Assembly (NCBI RefSeq): GCF_036013525.1
Contig: NZ_CP107853.1
Span: forward strand, 9,052,001 to 9,116,000
Origin: Nonomuraea sp. NBC_00507
Lineage (GTDB): Bacteria > Actinomycetota > Actinomycetes > Streptosporangiales > Streptosporangiaceae
Length of the DNA stretch: 64,000 nt
Direction of reading: 5' to 3'
Positions 8,659-16,321 of this stretch are shown piece by piece (within the stretch, counting starts at the first letter, position 1; every line of letters begins with the position of its first letter). The translations under genes were made by a program, and so were the position numbers. The notes below the pieces were generated by a model that searched no databases, had not been told where the DNA came from, and was given only the letters and a program-made list of their open reading frames with translations.

Positions 8659-9665
8659 TCACCGGAACCGGCATCGTCAAGACGTTCAAGCAGCGGGGCA
8701 AGGTGCTCGGCGCCCGTGAGGTCCAGGCGCTGCGCGGCGTGGACTTCGCGATCCCGAAGGGCGGCGCGGCGTCGTTCATCGGCGAGTCCGGCTGTGGCAA
8801 GACCACGCTCGGGCGGATCATCGCGGGGCTGGAGACGTACGACGCGGGCGAGCTGCTCATCGACGACGTCGCCATGTCGCCGTTGAAACCCAAGCACCGG
8901 CAGCCGCACTTCCGCAAGATCCAGTTGATCCACCAGGACCCGTACTCGGCCCTGAACCCGACCAGGACGATCCACCAGACCCTGTACGCGCCGCTGAGCC
9001 TGCGAGCCAAGCAGACGGGGCGGTCCTCGGCGTGGATCGAGGAGCGGGCGGCCGAGGTGCTGTCGCTGGTGGGCCTCGACCCCGGCACGGTGTTGTCGCG
9101 CTACCCGCACCAGCTGTCCGGCGGCATGCGGCAGCGCGTCGTCATCGCGCGGGCGCTGACCGTGGACCCGGAGATGCTGGTCGCGGACGAGGCCGTCTCG
9201 ATGATCGACGTCTCGCTGCGGCTGGGCATCCTGGCACTGCTGAAGGACCTGCGCGAGCGGCTCGGCGTGAGCGTGCTGTTCATCACCCACGACGTGGCCA
9301 CCGCCCGCTACATCGGCGACGACGGCGAGCTGTACGTCATCTACCGTGGGCAGGTGGTGGAGCGCGGCGCGGTGGACACGGTCATCGCCGACCCCGTGCA
9401 CCCGTACACGCAGGCGCTGCTGTCGGCCATCCCCGTGCTGCACGGCCTGGAGCAGCCGGGCGAGCAGCCGGTGATGCCGCTGGAGACGCTGGACGACAGC
9501 CAGGCCGACACGGGCTGCCTGTTCGCCCGCCGCTGCCCGTTCCGCGGCGAGCGGTGCACGAGCGAACGGCCGCTGCTGCAGCTGACAGAAGGGGTGCCGC
9601 AGGAGCACGCGTGCTTCTACCCCGAGCGCCGCAGCGTGATCGCCCGCCCGATGAGCGAGGTGTGA
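8655..9665 (+). CDS. ABC transporter ATP-binding protein, DppF type
   Basis: 336 residues with Walker A GESGCGKTT near 40, signature LSGGMRQR near 155, and a Walker B region reading VADEAVSMIDVSLR near 177. The MID-SLR variant in place of TSALD is one I associate with oligosaccharide rather than dipeptide importers of this family, which suits a cell-wall sugar ligand, though it is not proof. Two C-terminal CxxxxC-type segments (CLFARRCPFRGERC) close the protein. GTG start overlapping the previous gene by 4 bp; the stop overlaps the GNAT gene ATG. Confidence 0.92.
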   Translation: MITGTGIVKTFKQRGKVLGAREVQALRGVDFAIPKGGAASFIGESGCGKTTLGRIIAGLETYDAGELLIDDVAMSPLKPKHRQPHFRKIQLIHQDPYSALNPTRTIHQTLYAPLSLRAKQTGRSSAWIEERAAEVLSLVGLDPGTVLSRYPHQLSGGMRQRVVIARALTVDPEMLVADEAVSMIDVSLRLGILALLKDLRERLGVSVLFITHDVATARYIGDDGELYVIYRGQVVERGAVDTVIADPVHPYTQALLSAIPVLHGLEQPGEQPVMPLETLDDSQADTGCLFARRCPFRGERCTSERPLLQLTEGVPQEHACFYPERRSVIARPMSEV

Positions 9666-10507
9666 TGACGGCTGCAGAGCTCGCCGAGGCGGCGACGATC
9701 GCCCAGGCCGCGCTGACGCTGGACGCCGGAGAAGGCGCGGCCCTCGTGGAGCGGCTGTCGCGGCCGCCGGCCGACCGGCGGTGGACGGCGCTGACCGTGG
9801 ACGGCGGCGTGGTGATGGCCTCCCTGTCGACCAAGGAACCCGGCGTCGGCCACGTCGACCTGCTGGCCGTGCACCCGTCGGCCCAAGGGCAGGGGCGCGG
9901 CCGGGCGCTGGTGCTGGCGGCCGAGGAATGGCTGCGCGACCAGGGCGCGCGGCAGGCCCGCTGGGCCGGCAACCCGCCGTGCTACGCCTGGCCTGGCATC
10001 GACGTGCGCTACACCGCCGCCGCCTGCCTGGCCGAGAGCCTCGGCTACGAGCGCTACCACGTGGCCTGGAACATGACGGCCGACCTGACCGGCGACCTGT
10101 CCGTCGAGGAGGACCTCCTGCGCCTGGACCAGGCCGGAGTGGCCGTGCGCGCGGCCGGCGCGGACCGCGAGCGCGTCGCCGCGTTCGTCGCCGAGCACTG
10201 GAACGAGCAGTGGGCGTGGGAGGCCGCCAACGCGAGCGGGCTGCACTACGCCGAGCGTGACGGCACGATCCTCGCCTTCGCCGCCTGGGGCGCCCGGCCG
10301 GCCTGGTTCGGGCCCATGGGGACCGCGCCGGCCGCCCGCGGGCTCGGTCTCGGCCGGGTGCTGCTGCGCAGATGCCTGGCCGAGCAGCGAGCCGCGGGCC
10401 AGGCCAGCGCGCAGATCGGATGGGTGGGGCCGCTGCGGTTCTACTCGCGGGCCGTGGGCGCGCGGGCCGAGCGCGTTTTCTGGCTCTACCAGCGCGACCT
10501 GGTGTGA
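9665..10507 (+). CDS. tandem GNAT-domain N-acetyltransferase
   Basis: 280 residues that contain two GNAT folds. The first has the acetyl-CoA loop HPSAQGQGRGRALV near 76-89, the second [18 protein letters not shown] near 220-237. The start is the ATG in a TGATG overlap with the importer ATPase, so the gene is the sixth member of that operon. GNAT proteins acetylate amines on sugars, peptides or proteins. Given its neighbours it could act on de-N-acetylated muropeptide or amino-sugar products, but the substrate cannot be read from the sequence. Confidence 0.82.
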   Translation: MTAAELAEAATIAQAALTLDAGEGAALVERLSRPPADRRWTALTVDGGVVMASLSTKEPGVGHVDLLAVHPSAQGQGRGRALVLAAEEWLRDQGARQARWAGNPPCYAWPGIDVRYTAAACLAESLGYERYHVAWNMTADLTGDLSVEEDLLRLDQAGVAVRAAGADRERVAAFVAEHWNEQWAWEAANASGLHYAERDGTILAFAAWGARPAWFGPMGTAPAARGLGLGRVLLRRCLAEQRAAGQASAQIGWVGPLRFYSRAVGARAERVFWLYQRDLV

Positions 10508-10509
10508 TG

Positions 10510-11613
10510 TCACGCGTAGAGCAGCCGTCCCGCCGGGCGACCCGGTGGCGGGCACAGATCGCGGGGGTCCGCACCGGACTCCAGGCGGCCGGCGAGCGTG
10601 CCGGAGCCCCACAGGTGGTCGAGGAACTCCAGCAGGCGGAAGTCGTCCGGGTAGAGCGTGCGGGCCACGTGCAGCATCGACAGGCCGGTCAGCACCGGCC
10701 GGAACGTCTCCCGGTCGTGCACGTGCAGCTGCACCCCGCGTACGGGGATCCCGGCGTGCTTGTGGAACGTCGGCGTGAACCAGACGTCCCTGAACCGCAC
10801 GCCGGGCAGGCCGAGCGCATTGAGCTCGCAGGCGAGGCGCGCGTCCGCGTAGGGGGCTCCGACCAGCTCGAACGGCCTGGTCGTGCCGCGCCCCTCGGAG
10901 AAGTTCGTCCCTTCGAACAAGCCAGTCCCGGGGTAGACGAGCGCGGTGTCCGGGGTGGGCATGTTCACCGACGGCATCACCCAGGGCAGCCCGGTCTCGG
11001 CGTACGTCATGTCGCGCCGCCAGCCCGCCATCTCCACCACGGTCAGGTCCAGGTCGAACCCGAACAGCAGCGCCAGCTCGCCGGTCGTCCTGCCGTGCCT
11101 GATCGGCAGCGGGAACCTGCCCACGGAGCTGGCGAACGCCGGATCCAGCAACGGCCCCTCGGTCACGGTCCCGCCGAGCGGGTTGGGCCGGTCCAGCACC
11201 ACGAACCGCAGCCCCAGCCGGGCGGCCGAGGCCATCAGGTCGTACATCGTCCAGACGTAGGTGTAGAACCGGACGCCCACGTCGGCGATGTCGAACACCA
11301 GCGTGTCCACGCCGGTGGCGGCCACCACCCGGTCCAGTGCCTCACCCGGCAGCTTGTGGGTGTCGTACACCGGCAGGCCGGTCCGGTCGTCCACGGTGTC
11401 GGCCTCGCTCCCGTCCGCCTGGGCGGTGCCGCGCAGGCCGTGCTCGGGGCCGAACAGGGCGGTCAGCCGTACCCCCGCGGCCAGCAACGCGTCCGGCGTG
11501 GGGGTCAGGTCGGGCAGGACTCCGGTGGGATTCGTGACCAGGCCGAGGCGGGAGCCTCCCGCGAGCGCGGGATCCGCCGACAGCCGTTCAGCTCCGGTAC
11601 GCACATGTGCCAT
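10510..11613 (-). CDS. namZ: NamZ-like exo-beta-N-acetylmuramidase (DUF1343)
   Basis: 367 residues with the full set of DUF1343 signatures: LVTNPTG near 24, FGPEHGLRG near 49, FDIADVGVRFYTY near 100, DRPNPLGG near 135, PSVNMPTPDTALVYPG near 205 and LFEGTNFSEGRGTTRPFE near 222-239. The family cleaves terminal MurNAc from the non-reducing end of cell-wall glycans. No secretion signal is visible, so it may act on imported fragments in the cytoplasm. It is divergent from murQ, sharing a 43-bp spacer, and convergent with the importer operon (2 bp between stops). The ATG has no ribosome binding site and lies 9 nt from a TATATT box, so the mRNA may be leaderless. Confidence 0.88.
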   Translation of the reverse strand: MAHVRTGAERLSADPALAGGSRLGLVTNPTGVLPDLTPTPDALLAAGVRLTALFGPEHGLRGTAQADGSEADTVDDRTGLPVYDTHKLPGEALDRVVAATGVDTLVFDIADVGVRFYTYVWTMYDLMASAARLGLRFVVLDRPNPLGGTVTEGPLLDPAFASSVGRFPLPIRHGRTTGELALLFGFDLDLTVVEMAGWRRDMTYAETGLPWVMPSVNMPTPDTALVYPGTGLFEGTNFSEGRGTTRPFELVGAPYADARLACELNALGLPGVRFRDVWFTPTFHKHAGIPVRGVQLHVHDRETFRPVLTGLSMLHVARTLYPDDFRLLEFLDHLWGSGTLAGRLESGADPRDLCPPPGRPAGRLLYA

Positions 11614-11628
11614 CAGGCCATTGTGCTG

Positions 11629-11638
11629 AAATATATTT
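11629..11638. promoter_or_regulatory. shared palindromic -10 region of namZ and murQ
   Basis: AAATATATTT is a perfect 10-bp palindrome in the 43-bp spacer between divergent namZ and murQ. Read either way it offers TATATT as a -10 box. Towards namZ this would put the transcription start at or next to the ATG; towards murQ it would leave an AAGGAAG ribosome binding site in the leader. It may also be part of an operator. Confidence 0.45.
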
Positions 11639-11656
11639 ACAAGAAGGAAGATTAGG

Positions 11657-12571
11657 GTGGAAATTAGCGTCATGATTGATCCGCTACGCGAGCTGTCCAC
11701 CGAGCAGAGCGATCCTCGCTACAGCCAGATCGACCGGCTGCCGACGGAGCAGATCGCCCAACTGATGAACCAGGCCGACGCGGCCGTGCCCGCGGCCGTC
11801 GCGGTGGCCATCCCGGCCATCTCGGACGCCATCGACGCGATCTCCGCCAGGATGGCCGAGGGCGGCCGGCTGCTGTACGTCGGCGCGGGCACGTCGGGAC
11901 GGCTCGCCGTGCTCGACGCCAGCGAGTGCCCGCCCACGTTCGGCACCGACCCCTCGCTGGTGCAGGGCATCATCGCGGGCGGACCCGACGCGCTCACCCG
12001 GTCCGTCGAGGGTGCGGAGGACGACGCCGAGGCAGGCGCCGCCGCCCTGCAGGACCTGGAGGCAGGCCCGCTGGACTCGGTGGTGGGCGTGTCCGCCAGC
12101 GGGCGGGCCCCTTTCGTGCTGGGCGCGCTGGCGGAGGCAGCCCGCCGCGGCGCGCTCACCGTGGGCCTGTCGTGCAACCTGGGCGCGCCGCTGTCGGCCG
12201 CCGCAGAGCACGCGATCGAGGTGGTCGTGGGGCCTGAGGTGGTGACCGGCTCGACGCGGCTGAAGGCGGGCACGGCTCAGAAGCTCGTGCTGAACATGAT
12301 CTCCACGATCTGCATGGTCAAGCTCGGCCGCACCTACGGCAACCAGATGATCGAGATGTCGGCGATGAACAACAAGCTCGCCGGCCGGGCGCTGCGCATG
12401 GTCACCGACATCACCGGCGCGGACGAGGAGACGGCGGGCGCGGCACTGGACGCGGCGGGCGGTCAGACGAAGATCGCGGTGCTGATGATCCAGCACGGGC
12501 TCGACGCGGAGGCGGCCCGCGCGCTGCTGGCTTCGCACGGAGAGCGCCTCAGCGACGCGCTGAGCGGCTGA
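11657..12571 (+). CDS. murQ: N-acetylmuramic acid 6-phosphate etherase
   Basis: 304 residues, the normal family length. The SIS-domain signature VGAGTSGRLAVLDASECPP lies near 76-94, and TGSTRLKAGTAQKLVLNM near 199-216. MurQ removes D-lactate from MurNAc-6-phosphate to give GlcNAc-6-phosphate in the cytosol. I use GTG 11657 because an AAGGAAG site is well spaced upstream; ATG 11672 is the alternative. It stands divergent to namZ and upstream of a serine hydrolase, a combination reminiscent of the Bacillus MurNAc cluster. The kinase that would form MurNAc-6-P from imported MurNAc is not in the window. Confidence 0.95.
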   Translation: MEISVMIDPLRELSTEQSDPRYSQIDRLPTEQIAQLMNQADAAVPAAVAVAIPAISDAIDAISARMAEGGRLLYVGAGTSGRLAVLDASECPPTFGTDPSLVQGIIAGGPDALTRSVEGAEDDAEAGAAALQDLEAGPLDSVVGVSASGRAPFVLGALAEAARRGALTVGLSCNLGAPLSAAAEHAIEVVVGPEVVTGSTRLKAGTAQKLVLNMISTICMVKLGRTYGNQMIEMSAMNNKLAGRALRMVTDITGADEETAGAALDAAGGQTKIAVLMIQHGLDAEAARALLASHGERLSDALSG

Positions 12572-12600
12572 ACCGCCTCTCCTGAGGGAGAGGACGGGTT
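12571..12600 (+). terminator. hairpin after murQ
   Basis: CCTCTCC-TGAG-GGAGAGG (12576-12593) is a perfect 7-bp stem with a 4-nt loop, flanked by AACC and GGTT that can extend it. It starts at the last base of the murQ stop codon. There is no U-run, as is common in actinomycetes, so it is a likely but not certain terminator. Confidence 0.55.
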
Positions 12601-12623
12601 CGGGGCGACGGATACGGGGCTCG

Positions 12624-12747
12624 GGGCTTAGGGGGACGGGGATGTCCTATCGAGGGGCCTGGGGGGACGGGGATGTCCTATCGAGGAGCCTGGGGGGACG
12701 GGGATGTCCGATCGAGGAGCTTAGGGGAACGGGGATGTCCGATCGGG
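12624..12747 (+). repeat. 4 x 31-bp tandem repeat across a gene start
   Basis: Four head-to-tail 31-bp units (12624-12654, 12655-12685, 12686-12716, 12717-12747) differ at only a few positions. Each contains GACGGGGATGTCC (AACGGGGATGTCC in copy 4), so an ATG recurs at 12642, 12673, 12704 and 12735. Since 31 is not a multiple of three, only copies 1 and 4 are in frame with the downstream serine hydrolase. Copies 2 and 3 open short frames that end at 12757-12759 and after six codons. Confidence 0.9.
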
Positions 12748-13799
12748 CGGGCCGCATGACGGGGCTGCGGGCGATCCTGGAGGGCGCGGTTCCGCGGGTC
12801 TGCTCGGCGGCGGTCGCGCTGATCGCCGTGGACGGCGACGTGGCCGCCGCGGCCGCGACCGGCGAGCTCGTACGCTACGCCGACGCCGAGGGAACCCTCG
12901 CCGCCGACCGGCCGCCCGCGCGCCGCGACTCGATCTTCGACCTGGCCTCGATCAGCAAGCTCTTCACCACGGTCGTGCTGCTCTCCCTGGCCGAGGAGGG
13001 CCGCATCGCCCTGGACGAACCGGCCGCCGCCTGGATCCCCGGCCTGGACCGGCGCATCACGCTCCGCCGGCTGCTCACCCACACGGCGGGCCTGACCCCG
13101 ACCCGCCGCATCGACCTGGAGCTGCCCACCGCGGACCCGGCCGAGCGCCTGGCCGCGATGCTCGAGACGCCGATCACCCATCCGGTCGGCGGGCCCTACC
13201 TCTACAGCGACGTCGGCATGATCATGGCCGGCCGGCTGGCCGAGCTGACCGGCGGCGCGCCCCTCGACCTGCTCGTGCGCTCCCGCATCACCGATGTGCT
13301 CGGCCTGGCCGACACGGGCTACCGGCCGGGCGCGCTGCCGCGCGTCGCCGCCACCGAGTGGAAGCCCGAGCGCCCGGGACCCGGCTGTGTGCGCGGCGAG
13401 GTGCACGACGAGACGGCGTACGCGCTGGGCGGCGTGGCCGGCCACGCCGGGCTGTTCGCCACGGCGGACGACCTGCTGGCCTTCGGCGAGGCGCTGCGGC
13501 TCGGCGGCGGGCCCGTGCTGCGGCCGGAGAGCGTGGCCGAGATGGTGCGCGATCAGGGCGCCGAGGGCGCCGCCTTCCGCCACGGGCTGGGCGTGCGGAT
13601 CGGCGACCCGGCCCTCGTGGGCACGCCGGGCGACGGCGCATTCGGCCATTCAGGCTTCACCGGCACCTCGCTCCTCATCGACCCGGCCCGCCGGCTCACC
13701 GTGGTGCTGCTGACCAACGCCGTCCACCCGGTGCGGGGCCGCGACGGCATCCGCGAGCTGCGCCACGCCGTCGCGGGCGAGGCGCAGCGCTTGGCATAG
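12735..13799 (+). CDS. serine hydrolase / beta-lactamase family protein
   Basis: About 354 residues. The SxxK nucleophile motif is DLASISKLF near residue 72-80, the second motif reads LYSDVG (YSD instead of YxN) near 157, and the third is GHSGFTG (HxG) near 298. This is the class C-like beta-lactamase/transpeptidase fold used by esterases and cell-wall hydrolases; a homologous fold (YbbE/AmlB) accompanies murQ and namZ in Bacillus. No signal peptide is visible. The start is uncertain because of the tandem repeat: 12642 (in-frame copy 1), 12735 (copy 4) and ATG 12756 are all possible. The N-terminus MTGLRAILEG from 12756 looks the most natural for the domain. Confidence 0.82.
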   Translation: MSDRAGRMTGLRAILEGAVPRVCSAAVALIAVDGDVAAAAATGELVRYADAEGTLAADRPPARRDSIFDLASISKLFTTVVLLSLAEEGRIALDEPAAAWIPGLDRRITLRRLLTHTAGLTPTRRIDLELPTADPAERLAAMLETPITHPVGGPYLYSDVGMIMAGRLAELTGGAPLDLLVRSRITDVLGLADTGYRPGALPRVAATEWKPERPGPGCVRGEVHDETAYALGGVAGHAGLFATADDLLAFGEALRLGGGPVLRPESVAEMVRDQGAEGAAFRHGLGVRIGDPALVGTPGDGAFGHSGFTGTSLLIDPARRLTVVLLTNAVHPVRGRDGIRELRHAVAGEAQRLA

Positions 13800-13809
13800 C
13801 CTTCGAAGT

Positions 13810-14190
13810 ATGGCTGTCCATCTCAATCACACCATCGTGCCGGCGAAGGACAGGGACGAGACCGCCGCCTTCTTCGTCGACGTGCTCGGCCTCGACCCGG
13901 CGCCGGTTTACGGCCCGTTCCGCGTGGTCACGCTGGGCAACGACGTCTCGCTCGACGTGGTCCAGGTCGACGGGCAGGTGCCCCAGCAGCACTACGCGTT
14001 CCTCGTCAGCGAGGAGGAATTCGATCAGATCCAGGGCCGGATCAAGGAGCGCGGCCTCACGTACTGGGCGGACCCGTTCCACCAGGAGCCGGAGCGGATC
14101 AACACCAACGACGGAGGCCGCGGGCTCTACTGGTCCGACCCCAACGGCCACAACCTGGAGATCATCACGGTCCCGTACGGCGGCGGCTAG
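13810..14190 (+). CDS. VOC (glyoxalase/bleomycin-resistance fold) protein
   Basis: 126 residues forming one vicinal-oxygen-chelate unit pair: strand start LNHTIVPAKDRDETAAFF, HYAFLVSEEEFDQI in the middle and GRGLYWSDPNGHNLEII at the end. The His at residue 5, His near 61 and the terminal Glu near 117 are in the positions of metal ligands. These proteins include lyases, dioxygenases and drug-binding proteins, so activity cannot be assigned. It follows the serine hydrolase by 10 bp without a visible ribosome binding site and overlaps the convergent oxidoreductase gene by 4 bp. Confidence 0.85.
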   Translation: MAVHLNHTIVPAKDRDETAAFFVDVLGLDPAPVYGPFRVVTLGNDVSLDVVQVDGQVPQQHYAFLVSEEEFDQIQGRIKERGLTYWADPFHQEPERINTNDGGRGLYWSDPNGHNLEIITVPYGGG

Positions 14191-15071
14191 GGCGCCAGCG
14201 CCTCCAGCGCCTCCTCGGCCCGGCGCATGGCCTCCTTCGGGTCGGCGGTGACGATCTCGTGGTCGAAGTTGAGGTCGTGGAAGACGTCCGTCACGCCGGC
14301 GGCGGCCAGCTCGTCCAGGTCCCGCCTGATCTTGTCGTACGGGCCCGTCAGCGGGCGTCCAGCGTCGTCCCTGACCTGGGTGACGCCGCGGCACACGAAC
14401 CTGAACGCGGCCGCGTCCCGCCCGGACTCCGCCAGCGCCGACGTGATCAGTTCCACCCGCCCGGCGATGGCCGACAGGTCCTCCCTGCTGGAGCTCACCC
14501 ACCCGTCGGCCAGCCGCGCGGCGCGCCGCAGCGCGACCTCGGCGGTGCCGCCGAGCAGGATCGGCGGCGGCCCCGGCACGGGCTTGGGGTCGATGTGGGC
14601 CGGCGGCACCCGGTAGAACTCGCCCTCATGGTCGACCACGTCATCCGTCCACGCCTTGCGCAGCACCTCGACGAACTCCTCGCCCCTGCGCCCCCGCCGC
14701 TCGATGCCCACACCCGACGCCTCGAACTCCTCCGGCAGCCAGCCGAGGCCGATCCCCGCCGTGAGCCGGCCCCCGGACAGCGTCTGCAGCGTGGCCAGCT
14801 GCTTGGCCAGCAGCACCGGCGGCACGTACGCGTTGATCACCGCCACGGCCAGCCCGATGCGGCCGGTCACGCCCGACAGGTGGGCCAGGGTGGCGATCGG
14901 GTCGTGCACGCTGCGGTAGGTCGGGCCCATCGGATGCCCGACCGGGTACAGCAGCCGCTGGAACGTCCACAGATCGTGATAGCCGAGCTCCTCGGCCCGC
15001 ACGGCGATGCGGCGCATGTTCTCGGGTGTGGCCCAGGGCCCTGACTGCGGTACGGCGAAACCGATTCTCAT
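14187..15071 (-). CDS. LLM-class F420-dependent oxidoreductase
   Basis: 294 residues of the luciferase-like monooxygenase TIM-barrel family. The N-terminus MRIGFAVPQSGPWA, the segment RIGLAVAVINAYVPPVLLAKQ and LSGGRLTAGIGLGWLPEEF near 105-123 are characteristic of actinobacterial F420-dependent members. These enzymes use F420 or flavin to oxidise or reduce diverse small molecules. It is divergent from the APH-like gene (18 bp between starts) and converges on the VOC gene. The substrate is unknown. Confidence 0.87.
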   Translation of the reverse strand: MRIGFAVPQSGPWATPENMRRIAVRAEELGYHDLWTFQRLLYPVGHPMGPTYRSVHDPIATLAHLSGVTGRIGLAVAVINAYVPPVLLAKQLATLQTLSGGRLTAGIGLGWLPEEFEASGVGIERRGRRGEEFVEVLRKAWTDDVVDHEGEFYRVPPAHIDPKPVPGPPPILLGGTAEVALRRAARLADGWVSSSREDLSAIAGRVELITSALAESGRDAAAFRFVCRGVTQVRDDAGRPLTGPYDKIRRDLDELAAAGVTDVFHDLNFDHEIVTADPKEAMRRAEEALEALAP

Positions 15072-15089
15072 GCACCCTAGTCTGTACGA

Positions 15090-15944
15090 GTGGGTCTGGA
15101 GGAGGAGCTGGCGGGCATAGCCGCCACGTACGGCGGCGCGGGAGCGCCCGTGCTACACCCGACGCGCACGGACGTCGTCGTGCTCCGCAGAGGCGAGGTC
15201 GTGGTCAAGGCCCATTCCGCCCGCGACGACGCCGACGCCCTGCGCGTCCGGCTGCGGGCCGCCGCCTCGGCCGCGGTCAGCGGCGTCATGCTGGCCCCGC
15301 TGCATCCCGAGGTGTTGGCGGCCGGCGGGCGCGCGGTGACGGTCTGGCCCGCCGGGAGCCCCGTCGCGCAGGACGACCCCGATGCGGCGCCCTGGGAGGA
15401 AGGGGCCAGACTGCTGGCCGCCCTGCACGCCATCCCCCTCACGCTGCTACCGGCGCTGCCCGCCGCCGGGGGGCCCGCGCGGGCCGCCCGCGCGGTGGGG
15501 CGCATGACCGGTGACGGGCCCGTCGAGCAGCTCATCAGGCGGGCGTTCAAGGAGCTGCCGGAGTCCGCGCCCGCCCCCGGGCTGCTGACGCACGGCGACT
15601 GGCACCTGGGGCAGCTCGTCTGCCGCGACCGCTGGCTGCTCATCGACGTGGACGACCTGGGCGTCGGCGACCCGGCGTGGGACCTGGCCAGGCCGGCCGC
15701 CTGGTACGCCGCGGGGCTGCTGGATCCGGCGGTGTGGGAACGGTTCCTCGGCGCGTACCTGGCGTCCGGCGGGCCGGCGCTCGGCCGGGGGGACGACCCG
15801 TGGCGGCGGCTCGACGTGCCGGCCAGGGCGCTCACCGTGCAGCTGGCCGCGGTGGCCGTGGTCAACGCCGAGCGCGACGGGCGGGAACTCGACGAGGTCG
15901 AACACTCGTTAGTCGAGTCGTGCAACAGAATCGTCCGAGCGTGA
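15090..15944 (+). CDS. aminoglycoside-phosphotransferase-fold kinase
   Basis: 284 residues. The catalytic loop HGDWHLGQLV near 169 and the metal-binding IDVDDLGVGDPAWDLA near 185-200 are those of the APH/choline-kinase fold. The N-terminal lobe is short, with a lysine in VVVKAHSA near 38. Members phosphorylate aminoglycosides, sugars or small alcohols; nothing here proves drug resistance. The GTG start has no obvious ribosome binding site and a TAGTCT box lies 6 nt upstream, which suggests a leaderless transcript. A small-molecule kinase near the MurNAc genes is worth noting, but it is not part of that operon. Confidence 0.83.
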   Translation: MGLEEELAGIAATYGGAGAPVLHPTRTDVVVLRRGEVVVKAHSARDDADALRVRLRAAASAAVSGVMLAPLHPEVLAAGGRAVTVWPAGSPVAQDDPDAAPWEEGARLLAALHAIPLTLLPALPAAGGPARAARAVGRMTGDGPVEQLIRRAFKELPESAPAPGLLTHGDWHLGQLVCRDRWLLIDVDDLGVGDPAWDLARPAAWYAAGLLDPAVWERFLGAYLASGGPALGRGDDPWRRLDVPARALTVQLAAVAVVNAERDGRELDEVEHSLVESCNRIVRA

Positions 15945-16001
15945 CGGGGTTGCGCGCGGTAGGTTTCATCCTGCAAGCCCCAACCAAGGAGAGCGACTTA
16001 G

Positions 16002-16259
16002 ATGCAGTGCCCTAAGTGCCGCGGGAACATGCGGACCTATGAGCGCAACGGCGTCCACATCGAGCAGTGCGACAACTGCCGGGGGATCTTCCTCGACTAC
16101 GGCGAGCTGGAGACGCTGACCAGGATGGAGACGCAGTACCACGCGGCTCCCCCGCCGCCCGCCGCCCCCGGGCCGGCCTGGGGCGCGCCGCACGGCGGCG
16201 GTCACCACTACGGCCACCACCGGCAGCGCAGCTGGGTGGGCATGCTGTTCTCGACCTGA
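16002..16259 (+). CDS. TFIIB-type zinc-ribbon protein
   Basis: 85 residues. The four cysteines CPKC (3-6) and CDNC (24-27) build a zinc ribbon, followed by RGIFLDYGELETL, the hallmark of the zf-TFIIB (DUF2396-like) small proteins of bacteria. The tail is rich in Pro, Gly and His (HGGGHHYGHHRQRS) and may bind metal. An AAGGAG ribosome binding site precedes the ATG by 9 nt. Role unknown. Confidence 0.85.
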   Translation: MQCPKCRGNMRTYERNGVHIEQCDNCRGIFLDYGELETLTRMETQYHAAPPPPAAPGPAWGAPHGGGHHYGHHRQRSWVGMLFST

Positions 16260-16265
16260 TCTCAT

Positions 16266-16317
16266 CGGCGAGGCGAGGGCCGCGCACCGGGCGGGTACGC
16301 GGCCCTGACGCCTGCCG
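16266..16317. terminator. bidirectional terminator hairpin
   Basis: AGGGCCGCG (16276-16284) and CGCGGCCCT (16298-16306) are perfectly complementary over 9 bp, and outer arms CGGCGAGGCG / CGCCTGCCG extend the stem with one bulged base. It lies between the convergent zinc-ribbon and lipoprotein genes and can serve both strands. Confidence 0.65.
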
Positions 16318-16321
16318 AGTC

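Noticed and set aside
12624..12747. CRISPR-like repeat array
   Set aside because: The units are directly adjacent with no spacers and no cas genes are near; it is an ordinary tandem repeat.
15090..15944. aminoglycoside resistance gene
   Set aside because: Only the general APH fold is recognisable. The fold is shared by many metabolic kinases and no resistance-specific residues could be judged.
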